NCBI GenBank assembly: GCA_013811855.1
Contig: JACCUL010000136.1
Location: forward strand, 1-15,404
DNA length: 15,404 nt
Origin: Acidimicrobiia bacterium
Lineage (GTDB): Bacteria > Actinomycetota > Acidimicrobiia > Acidimicrobiales > Ilumatobacteraceae
Direction of reading: 5' to 3'
Shown here: in pieces, positions 7,829 to 13,557 of the stretch
Layout: each line of letters begins with the position of its first letter
Position numbering within the stretch: the stretch's first letter is position 1
Program-made: the position numbers and the translations under genes
The notes under the pieces: model-generated
Database searches by the model: none
Seen by the model: the letters and a program-made list of their open reading frames with translations, nothing else
Told to the model about the DNA's origin: nothing

Positions 7829-7857
7829 TTTCTATCGAGTGCGCAGTGGGCCCGCAA
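7829..7857 (-). promoter_or_regulatory. Weak promoter candidate for the six-gene transporter operon
   Basis: In the 137-base gap between the small membrane protein gene and the NMT1-like gene, the minus strand reads TTGCGG, 17 bases, TAGAAA. Spacing is ideal; both hexamers are partial matches. Transcription would begin near 7822, giving a 45-base leader with the GGGGGG ribosome site. The operon might instead be read from the upstream small genes, since no clear terminator separates them. Confidence 0.25.
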
Positions 7858-7915
7858 TAGAGGCTGTTTGCACCTAGTCCGCGAACAATGGGCTCTGGCC
7901 GGGCCTCCGCCGCTC

Positions 7916-8179
7916 CTAGGACGCCCGCGCGTGGGTCTCGGAGGCGCTCGCCACGAGACCTTCGAGCGCCTCGGCGACGGCGGTGAGGTTGGCGTTGACG
8001 TCGGCGAGGACCGGACCGACCGGCTCCGTGCGATGGGCGATGGCCCGCACCCCGAACGTCACCTTGCCGAGCGTGTCAACGGCGTGGCGAAGGATGAACA
8101 CGACCCAGATCAGGTACGCCGCGAGGGCAGTCACCAGCAGGAACACGAGGATCAGCGAGACGACGCCGGCGACAGGCAT
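7916..8179 (-). CDS. Small single-pass membrane protein, family not recognised
   Basis: An 87-residue protein with one N-terminal hydrophobic helix (about residues 4-31: V-V-S-L-I-L-V-F-L-L-V) and a soluble tail of about 55 residues predicted as helical, with V-N-A-N-L and A-L-E-G-L-V patterns that could form an amphipathic or coiled-coil helix. ATG 8179 has GAGGAG seven bases upstream, and that ribosome site overlaps the stop region of the gene before it, ten bases away, so the two are surely co-transcribed and probably work as a pair. Codon choice is that of a normal gene. I do not recognise the family. Confidence 0.72.
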   Translation of the reverse strand: MPVAGVVSLILVFLLVTALAAYLIWVVFILRHAVDTLGKVTFGVRAIAHRTEPVGPVLADVNANLTAVAEALEGLVASASETHARAS

Positions 8180-8189
8180 CAGGAGCTCC

Positions 8190-8438
8190 TCACACCAGCG
8201 GCCGGAGTGCGGTGACGTAACGGACGGCGTTGCTCGTGGCCGTGCCGACGAGCTCCTGCGTGTCGAGCAGCGCAGGCACCGGATCGAGGTTGCCGCTCAG
8301 AGCCACGCCGTGCTCGAGGATGTCGTCGGCATAGTTGTTGATCTCGACGCCGGTCCTGATGATGCGGTTGGCCAGCAGGATCACGAGCGGGATCACGACG
8401 ACAAGTGCGACGATGTTGGCGATCCACCACAAGGCCAT
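8190..8438 (-). CDS. Small single-pass membrane protein, partner of the next gene
   Basis: An 82-residue protein of the same plan as its neighbour: an N-terminal hydrophobic helix (about 4-25, W-W-I-A-N-I-V-A-L-V-V-V-I-P-L-V-I-L-L-A-N), then a soluble tail of about 55 residues with E-I-N-N-Y-A-D-D-I-L-E and L-S-G-N-L-D-P-V-P-A-L-L-D-T. No cysteines or metal-like motifs are seen. ATG 8438 has GGGAAAGG about eight bases upstream. It is divergent from the CooC gene, sharing a 127-base control region. The family is not recognised; the tidy ribosome sites and pairing support real genes. Confidence 0.72.
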   Translation of the reverse strand: MALWWIANIVALVVVIPLVILLANRIIRTGVEINNYADDILEHGVALSGNLDPVPALLDTQELVGTATSNAVRYVTALRPLV

Positions 8439-8522
8439 GGGCGCTGCCTTTCCCTGTCCGAGAATGTCCAGAGCGGGCTGGGAGGCCGTACGGACTCCTC
8501 AGTGCAGATTGACCGTAGCAGG

Positions 8523-8531
8523 TGCCATACT
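8523..8531 (+). promoter_or_regulatory. Extended -10 promoter candidate for the CooC gene
   Basis: TGCCATACT is an extended -10 (TGN plus CATACT). Transcription would start near 8538, leaving a leader of about 28 bases with GAAGGGGA as ribosome site before ATG 8566. A TTGACC at 8509-8514 is too close (11 bases) to act as its -35. In the same region the minus strand has a TACGGT -10-like hexamer that could serve the small membrane proteins. Confidence 0.35.
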
Positions 8532-8565
8532 GCCCGCCGAAGGCGCGACGAATGAAGGGGACCTC

Positions 8566-9330
8566 ATGAAGCTCGGCATCGTCGGCAAGGGTGGCGTCGG
8601 CAAGACGACAGTCTCGGCGCTCCTGGCCGACGCCTACGCGGCGACCGGCCGGAGGGTCGTCGCCATCGACACCGACTCGAATCCCAACTTGGGCTTCTCA
8701 CTCGGCCTGACGGCCGAGGAGACCGAGGCGGTGCCTCCGCTGCCCCGCTCGGTCATCGTCGGCGCCAGGGGCGATCTCACCGTCGACGACGTCATCGACG
8801 ACTACGGCCGCACCACTCCAGCCGGCGTCACGTTGCTCTCCGCGATCAAGGTGACCCAGGCGGGGGGTGGCTGCACGTGCGGTGGCCATGCGACGGTTCG
8901 CAGCCTGCTCTCCGAGACGCTCGACGGCCGGGCTGACGTGACCCTGATCGACATGGAAGCTGGGCTGGAGCACCTGAGCCGGTCAGGAGGCACCCTGGCC
9001 CACGCCGACATCCTGCTCGTCGTCATGGAGCCGAGCCGCAAAGCGGTGATCACCGCGGCCCGTACCGTTCAGCTCGCGGCCGAGCTCGGGATCCCGGCCG
9101 TGCTCGGGCTCGGCAACAAAGCAGAGCAGCCGGCTGACGTCGAGCTGTTCGGGGAGTTGTGCGCTGAGCACGGTGTCCGGCTTGCCGGGGTGATCCCGTT
9201 CGACGCCGACATCGCCGCCGCCAACCGAGCTGGAGCGCGCCTCGGCGCATCCGAAGCGGCGCCGGTCCGTGACGAGCTCGACCGGGTGGTCACCCTGCTC
9301 GACGACGTGCTCGTCGCGTCATCCGTCTGA
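8566..9330 (+). CDS. cooC: CooC-type P-loop ATPase, nickel-insertion/maturation factor family
   Basis: A 254-residue SIMIBI-class ATPase. The deviant Walker A is GKGGVGKTT at 7-15 with signature Lys 8; then A-I-D-T-D-S-N-P-N-L at 33-42 (the D-x-D-x-N-P motif of CooC), switch region L-I-D-M-E-A-G-L-E-H at 127-136, and N184-K185 for base recognition. C103-T-C105 is the C-x-C motif which, in CooC of Carboxydothermus, lies at the dimer interface and binds nickel. CooC uses ATP to help insert nickel into carbon monoxide dehydrogenase; related proteins may serve other metalloenzymes. ATG 8566 is chosen from the ribosome site and because the P-loop follows at the expected distance. It is followed after ten bases by the ABM-like gene. 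No CO dehydrogenase gene is in the window, so the target is unknown. Confidence 0.9.
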   Translation: MKLGIVGKGGVGKTTVSALLADAYAATGRRVVAIDTDSNPNLGFSLGLTAEETEAVPPLPRSVIVGARGDLTVDDVIDDYGRTTPAGVTLLSAIKVTQAGGGCTCGGHATVRSLLSETLDGRADVTLIDMEAGLEHLSRSGGTLAHADILLVVMEPSRKAVITAARTVQLAAELGIPAVLGLGNKAEQPADVELFGELCAEHGVRLAGVIPFDADIAAANRAGARLGASEAAPVRDELDRVVTLLDDVLVASSV

Positions 9331-9340
9331 GCGCTCTGAC

Positions 9341-10207
9341 GTGGGCGACGGCGGGCAGCTGCTGGTCGTCACCACGCGATCCCGGCTGCGTGGACCGTGG
9401 CTCTTCCCGGCGATGTTCTTCGCCTCGCTGCGCATCCGCCGCCAGCTCCGCGCTGATCACGACGTCGTCCGGTGGGCCAGTGTGGTCGCCGGCCCGACCG
9501 AGTTCTGGACGATCACCGTTTGGCGCAGCCGTCACCACATGCAGGGGTTCATGCGTTCCGGCGCCCACGACGACATCATGTGGCTCTTCTCCAAGTGGTT
9601 GCGCTCGTTCTGGCTCATGCGGTGGCGCCCCGGGACCGCCGAGAACGGCGACTGGGATGGGCTCGCGCTGGCGCCCGCGCCTGCTTCGCCGGCTCCGGCA
9701 TCCTGCATGGACGACGAACGCCGGCGCACGCTCGACCGAGCGCTTGGCCACCTGCCATGGCTCCAGGCCGCGACGGGACCCGACGGCGCCGCCTCCTACA
9801 GCAGCGCCCCGGCGGCGCGTCGCCATCGCGCTGAGGTCGCACCGGCGAGCGCCCTGATCGTGCGGCTCCACACGAAGGTGTGGCAGATGCCGGTGGCGTT
9901 GCAGGCGCTGCGTCGTGTGCGCGACGACGCTCTCGCGGGATCGGACGCGCGACGCGTGGCCGTTGGGATCGGCCGGCCGGGCGATTGCTACCTGCTCGCC
10001 CTCTGGGTCAACCACGAGGGCCGGGAGACGATGCGTCGCTCGCCGACCTTGCAGAAGGTGCAGGAACGCTGGCCGTCAGGGTGTTGGGTCAACGACTGGG
10101 AACCCGAGAACGAGTTCGGACACTGGGATGGCCTCCGCGTGCGTCGCGTCGTCAAGCGCGACGACGCGACGCTCACACCGGGACGAGTCGCTCCGCCAAG
10201 GCGCTGA
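9341..10207 (+). CDS. Protein with two dimeric alpha/beta-barrel repeats (ABM/DUF3291-like)
   Basis: A 288-residue protein made of two related halves. Half 1 (about 6-108) shows S-L-R-I-R-R-Q-L, F-W-T-I-T-V-W at 55-61, F-M-R-S-G-A-H at 70-76, and ends E-N-G-D-W-D-G-L. Half 2 (about 172-265) shows L-L-A-L-W-V-N-H at 218-225, M-R-R-S-P at 231-235, and ends E-F-G-H-W-D-G-L. The W-strand, F/M-R-S helix and alpha/beta order resemble antibiotic-biosynthesis-monooxygenase-like and CrtA/DUF3291-like domains. A Pro/Ala-rich linker joins them. The GTG at 9341 is ten bases after the CooC stop, with no good ribosome site, so translation is probably coupled. Its 3' end overlaps the convergent ATPase gene by 35 bases. 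Enzyme activity, if any, is unknown. Confidence 0.72.
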   Translation: MGDGGQLLVVTTRSRLRGPWLFPAMFFASLRIRRQLRADHDVVRWASVVAGPTEFWTITVWRSRHHMQGFMRSGAHDDIMWLFSKWLRSFWLMRWRPGTAENGDWDGLALAPAPASPAPASCMDDERRRTLDRALGHLPWLQAATGPDGAASYSSAPAARRHRAEVAPASALIVRLHTKVWQMPVALQALRRVRDDALAGSDARRVAVGIGRPGDCYLLALWVNHEGRETMRRSPTLQKVQERWPSGCWVNDWEPENEFGHWDGLRVRRVVKRDDATLTPGRVAPPRR

Positions 10208-10904
10208 GCGCCTGCACTGCCGGCGCTTGAGGTGCCATGTCGAGCGGCGCGACGCCGCGCCGGTCGGCCTCGACGATGGCGCCGTCATCCGGCACGACGA
10301 CGATCTCGTGGCCGGGGAAGGCCGTCGTGATGGCGTCGAGATCGGCGGCGTCGCGAACCCGATTGGCGACGATGACGAGCCGCCCGATCCCCTTCGCGGC
10401 CGCCGCCGCGGCGGCCCGAGTCCCGACCTCCATCGACTTGGGTACGGGCTCGACGACGATCAAGACGATGTCGACGGCACCGTCGGCGAGGCGGGTGAGC
10501 GTACCGATGCCGGCTTCGAGGTCGGCGACCACGGTGACGTCAGCAGGATCAACGTTGCCGAGCAACTGCTCGGGCGACAATCCGCATCAAGGGCAGCCGG
10601 GTTCGGGGTTGTCGATCTGCGACACGACGGCGAAGCGAACCCCGTCAGGTCCGTCCGAGCCGAACAGGTCGAGCAGGCTGTCCCAATCGGCGGCGTGCTC
10701 GCCCTCCGCCGCATCGAGCGCCTGGCGCATGCCGACCAGCCGCTCGGTCTCCTCGACGCCGATGCCGAGAGAGAGCCCGAGGTTCGGGTTGGTGTCGCCA
10801 TCGAGGGCGACGACGGCGGTGCCCTGACGGGCGAGCACGCGGGCGACGATGGCCGACGTCGTGGTCTTGCCCGACCCGCCTTTGCCGACGACGGCGATCT
10901 TCAC
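10173..10904 (-). CDS. CooC-like ATPase interrupted by one in-frame TGA; candidate selenoprotein
   Basis: Read through the TGA at 10587-10589, this is a 243-residue CooC-like ATPase of normal length. Before it: Walker A GKGGSGKTT at 7-15 and A-L-D-G-D-T-N-P-N-L. After it, in the same frame: S-P-E-Q-L-L-G, the switch region V-V-A-D-L-E-A-G-I at 125-133, V-V-E-P and N-R nucleotide motifs, and a normal C-terminus. The TGA is codon 106 in C104-P-[TGA]-C107-G. In a gapless comparison with the CooC at 8566-9330 it sits at the second Cys of the C-x-C metal motif. A SECIS-like hairpin follows. GTG 10904 overlaps the upstream ATPase stop as GTGA. If not recoded, the product would be a 105-residue fragment and the gene a fresh pseudogene; restart at TTG 10580 would give a half without P-loop. 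Confidence 0.8.
10558..10573 (-). promoter_or_regulatory. SECIS-like hairpin downstream of the in-frame TGA
   Basis: On the minus strand CCGAGC-AGUU-GCUCGG forms a perfect 6-bp stem with a four-base loop. The loop begins 19 bases after the UGA and has G at its second position followed by U. Bacterial SECIS elements typically have a short stem whose loop lies about 16-37 bases after the UGA and carries a G among the first two loop bases; in E. coli fdhF the loop G-U falls within one base of the position here. UUG/CAA next to the stem could add a lower helix. Function is inferred. Confidence 0.55.
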
Positions 10905-11662
10905 GGTTGCGCTCCTGCCTGCAGTTGGGTGACGAGACACGCTACCGCCCCCACCGCGGCCGAATCCGGGGCGGCGTCGATCGGCGCCAACCCGCGACGC
11001 TCGGCGTCGGCGAGTGCCTCGTCCCAGGGAACGGTGACGGCTACCCGCAAACCGGTGCCCGCCTCCACCCGTGCGGCGTCGTCCCGGTGGCGCGACTTGT
11101 TGACGACGGCAAGGATCTGGGCGGGGCCATCCTCATCGTCTCCGAGCCGTGCCAGACGACGAGCGGAGAGCATCCCCTTCTCCGAAGGCTCGACCACGAC
11201 GAGCACAACGGTCGCGAACTGGGCCCAGCCGAAGAACGGCTGACGGGTCCCGCCAGGGAGATCGCCGACCAGATGCCATCGATCGACCGGCAGCTCTTCG
11301 CGGATCTGGTGAAACGCATGTTGGGACCGCATCAATGAACCGACGTGCTCACGCAGCTTGCCGAACTGCAGGAGGCGCACGTCATCGGGACCGGCCACGG
11401 CATACAGCTCGATCGCTTTGGCCGCGCTGAGACCCGGTCGCAGCCTGTAGCGGGGGCCGTCCTCACCGTCAGCACGCTCGACGGTCGCGTCGTCGGGGAT
11501 GCCTGCATCGGTCGCAGGAAACCCGAGCGAGAGCGCGAGGCCGGGCATCGGATCCGAGTCGATCACCAGCACCGGCTCGCCGGTCCTCGCCAGCACGCGC
11601 GCCAAGGTTCCGGCCAACGCCGACTTCCCTGCCCCGCCCTTGCCGACGAACGCCACCCGCAT
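10901..11662 (-). CDS. CooC/MinD-like P-loop ATPase lacking the C-x-C motif
   Basis: A 253-residue ATPase of the same class as its two neighbours. Walker A is GKGGAGKSA at 7-15 (Ala instead of the second Thr), followed by V-I-D-S-D-P-M-P-G-L at 33-42, the switch D134-L-P-G-G, V-V-V-E-P at 155-159, and N188-K189. The region where CooC has C-x-C (about 103-106) reads L-R-E-H-V, without cysteine; the only Cys is C242 near the end. It may therefore act as a partner or have another cargo. ATG 11662 is the first gene of a two-gene operon with the TGA-containing ATPase. A TACGCT hexamer seven bases before the ATG suggests leaderless transcription. Confidence 0.88.
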   Translation of the reverse strand: MRVAFVGKGGAGKSALAGTLARVLARTGEPVLVIDSDPMPGLALSLGFPATDAGIPDDATVERADGEDGPRYRLRPGLSAAKAIELYAVAGPDDVRLLQFGKLREHVGSLMRSQHAFHQIREELPVDRWHLVGDLPGGTRQPFFGWAQFATVVLVVVEPSEKGMLSARRLARLGDDEDGPAQILAVVNKSRHRDDAARVEAGTGLRVAVTVPWDEALADAERRGLAPIDAAPDSAAVGAVACLVTQLQAGAQP

Positions 11663-11669
11663 CGCGGCG

Positions 11670-11675
11670 AGCGTA
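11670..11675 (-). promoter_or_regulatory. -10 element for possible leaderless transcription of the ATPase pair
   Basis: TACGCT (minus strand) fits the TANNNT pattern of actinobacterial -10 elements and ends seven bases before the ATG at 11662, so the transcript could begin at the start codon. No ribosome site is seen for this ATG, in agreement. The -35 region (TGCGAT about 17 bases upstream) is weak. Confidence 0.4.
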
Positions 11676-11688
11676 TGTGTTTGAATCT

Positions 11689-11707
11689 CCCGATCGCACG
11701 ATCAGGG
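11689..11707. promoter_or_regulatory. Imperfect palindrome in the divergent region, operator candidate
   Basis: CCC-GATCG-CA-CGATC-A-GGG: a perfect five-base inverted repeat around a two-base centre, with CCC/GGG flanks offset by one base. It lies in the 99-base region between the divergent ATPase pair and the second transporter, just upstream of the TACGCT -10 of the minus-strand gene, a usual place for a regulator to bind. The site is seen; regulation is inferred. Confidence 0.3.
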
Positions 11708-11761
11708 GGGGAGGAGCGGCACAGGTTTGGTCATCTTCGGCTTCGTCGCGGGGCACGGCGA

Positions 11762-12715
11762 TTGGGCGCGTACGTCGGCACCATCCTCTGCCTGATCGTG
11801 ATCAACTTCCTGGTGCCGCGATTGATGCCGGGAGATCCGATCGACGCACTCGTGGCGCAGAGCTCGGAGACCTTCATGTTCGGCGACGACAGTCGCGCCA
11901 GCCTGGAGGCGTACTACGGGATCGACCGGCCGCTGCCTCAGCAGTTCGGTCACTATCTCGTCCAGCTCGGTCGTGGCGACCTGGGGCGCTCGATCGCCAC
12001 CAACGCGCCGGTGCGCGACGAGCTGGCTCGACGGCTCCCGTGGACGCTCCTGCTGATCGGGACGTCGCTCGTACTCGCAACGGCCGTCGGGCTCCTAGCC
12101 GGTGTGCACTCCGGGTGGCGTCGGGGGCGGACCATGGACCGGATCCTCTTGGTCGCGCTGCTGGCGGTACGTGAGTTCCCGCCGTTCCTCCTCGGCTCTC
12201 TGCTGCTCGTGGTGTTCGCCGTGAAGTTGGACTGGTTGCCGCTCTTCGGTGGCGAGACCCCGTTCTCGAGTTCGTACAGCTTCTTCGAGCGGATCGTCGA
12301 CGTCGGCCAGCACCTCCTGCTCCCGGCGCTCGTCCTCACCGTCGGCCTGGCTGCTGGCACCTTCTTGCTCATGCGCGCCGGCATGGTCAGCGAGCTCGGC
12401 GCCGACCACCTCCTCCTCGGCCGCGCCAAGGGTCTCCGCGAACGCACTCTCAAGTATCGCTACGCGGCCCGCAACGCGCTGCTGCCGGTCGTCAGTCTCA
12501 CCGCGCTGCAACTCGGCTTCGTCGTCACCGGCGACGTTCTGATCGAGCGCGTCTTCGCCTATCCCGGACTCGGTGGGCTTATCTTCGACTCGATCCGCGC
12601 CCGCGACTACCCGACGATCCAAGGCGCCTTCCTCCTCGTGGCCATCAGCGTTGTCAGCTTCAACGCCCTCGCCGATGTGCTCTACCGGCGCCTGGACCCG
12701 AGGACCGCGGCGTGA
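11762..12715 (+). CDS. Second peptide/nickel-type ABC permease, DppB family
   Basis: A 317-residue permease. The first helix (about 4-20) leads to L-M-P-G-D-P-I at 21-27; G-D-L-G-R-S-I at 72-78; the coupling loop G-R-A-K-G-L at 220-225; F-A-Y-P-G-L-G-G-L at 265-273; R-D-Y-P-T-I-Q-G at 281-288; and L-Y-R-R-L-D-P-R near the end are DppB marks. TTG 11762 is proposed with GGGG eight bases upstream. An in-frame ATG at 11675 would add 29 residues, but their codons have few G/C third bases, unlike the gene, and this start would leave only 12 bases to the divergent ATPase gene. A strong purine run at 11705-11716 has no in-frame start at proper distance. First gene of the second transporter operon. 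Confidence 0.9.
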   Translation: MGAYVGTILCLIVINFLVPRLMPGDPIDALVAQSSETFMFGDDSRASLEAYYGIDRPLPQQFGHYLVQLGRGDLGRSIATNAPVRDELARRLPWTLLLIGTSLVLATAVGLLAGVHSGWRRGRTMDRILLVALLAVREFPPFLLGSLLLVVFAVKLDWLPLFGGETPFSSSYSFFERIVDVGQHLLLPALVLTVGLAAGTFLLMRAGMVSELGADHLLLGRAKGLRERTLKYRYAARNALLPVVSLTALQLGFVVTGDVLIERVFAYPGLGGLIFDSIRARDYPTIQGAFLLVAISVVSFNALADVLYRRLDPRTAA

Positions 12716-13557
12716 GTCGCACCAAGGCCTCCGGACTGCTGATCATCGGGGGGACGCTCGTCGGATTGCTCGTGATCATGGCCGTCTTCGCGCCGCTTCT
12801 CACGGCGCACGATCCCACGGCGATCTCCGGTCAAGCGCTCGAAAGCCCGTCAGCCGACCACTGGATGGGCACGGACATCCCGGGCCGCGACATCTTCGCC
12901 CAACTCGTGTACGGCACGCGTGCCTCGCTGGCCGTCGCCCTGCTCGGCGCCTCGCTCGCCATCACAGGGGCGATCAGCATCGGTGTCCTGCCTGCCCTGA
13001 TCGGAGGCCGCGCCGACGCCGCCGCGGCACGGGTGGTGGTGTTTCTCCTCGCCCTTCCTGGCCTCCCGCTGCTCATCCTGATCGGTTCGCTGGCCGGCGG
13101 GAGCAACGTCGCGCTGATCCTCATGATCGGTCTGATCGGCGCCGCGCCGAACGCCCGCATCCTGCGCAGCCAGACGCTGACACTGCGCCAACGCGGGTAC
13201 ATCACAGTCGCCCGCGGGTTCGGCGGCGGCCCCATCTATGTGCTGCGTCGTCACGTGGTTCCCGGCCTCGGGCCGCTCATCGTCGTCGGGTTCGTCAACT
13301 GGGCCGGGATCTCCATCGCCCTCGAAGCCGGGCTGTCGTTCCTCGGCATCGGCGATCCGACGGCCGTGAGCTGGGGGCGGACATTGAACCGGGCGCTGGA
13401 GCAGCAGAGCATCTACTTCAGCGACATGTGGACGTGGTGGGTGCTCCCCGCCGGGCTGGCGATCACACTGGCCGTGCTCGGCTTCACGTTCATCGGCGTC
13501 GGCCTGGAACCGACGTTCAACCCCCGCTGGGCGCGGACGTGGTTGCGGGCGACATGA
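12712..13557 (+). CDS. Second peptide/nickel-type ABC permease, DppC family
   Basis: A 281-residue permease, partner of the preceding DppB-type protein. The start is GTG 12712, overlapping the previous stop as GTGA. The first helix is at about 8-28, then the extracytoplasmic motif H-W-M-G-T-D-I-P-G-R-D at 50-60, the coupling loop I-T-V-A-R-G-F-G-G at 164-172, and L-S-F-L-G-I-G at 208-214. The cytoplasmic N-terminal tail is very short (about seven residues), against 45 in the DppC of the first transporter, so the two systems are not a recent duplication. It ends with ATGA overlap into the fused ATPase. Confidence 0.92.
   Translation: MSRTKASGLLIIGGTLVGLLVIMAVFAPLLTAHDPTAISGQALESPSADHWMGTDIPGRDIFAQLVYGTRASLAVALLGASLAITGAISIGVLPALIGGRADAAAARVVVFLLALPGLPLLILIGSLAGGSNVALILMIGLIGAAPNARILRSQTLTLRQRGYITVARGFGGGPIYVLRRHVVPGLGPLIVVGFVNWAGISIALEAGLSFLGIGDPTAVSWGRTLNRALEQQSIYFSDMWTWWVLPAGLAITLAVLGFTFIGVGLEPTFNPRWARTWLRAT

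Noticed and set aside
8509..8531. TTGACC and CATACT as a standard -35/-10 pair before CooC
   Set aside because: The spacing is only 11 bases, too short for a housekeeping promoter; the extended -10 alone is the better reading.
10173..10580. Separate gene starting at TTG 10580 (second half of the TGA-split ATPase)
   Set aside because: No ribosome site precedes the TTG, and the product would lack the P-loop and half the fold. The frame is continuous with the upstream half, so a single recoded (or mutated) gene is a better description.
10551..10588. Restart at the ATG overlapping the TGA (TGATG) in the middle ATPase gene
   Set aside because: That ATG is in a different frame and reaches a stop after 12 codons, so it cannot produce the second half of the protein.
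10587..10589. TGA read as tryptophan through a variant genetic code
   Set aside because: Many genes in the window end at TGA, including overlapping ATGA/GTGA junctions, so TGA is a normal stop here.
11345..11761. Upstream extension of the second DppB frame into the divergent ATPase gene
   Set aside because: It runs antisense to conserved ATPase sequence, and the codons from 11675 to 11761 do not resemble coding sequence of this genome.
12573..13553. Upstream extension of the fused ATPase frame
   Set aside because: Shadow of the DppB and DppC permease genes; the first ATPase domain begins right after ATG 13554.
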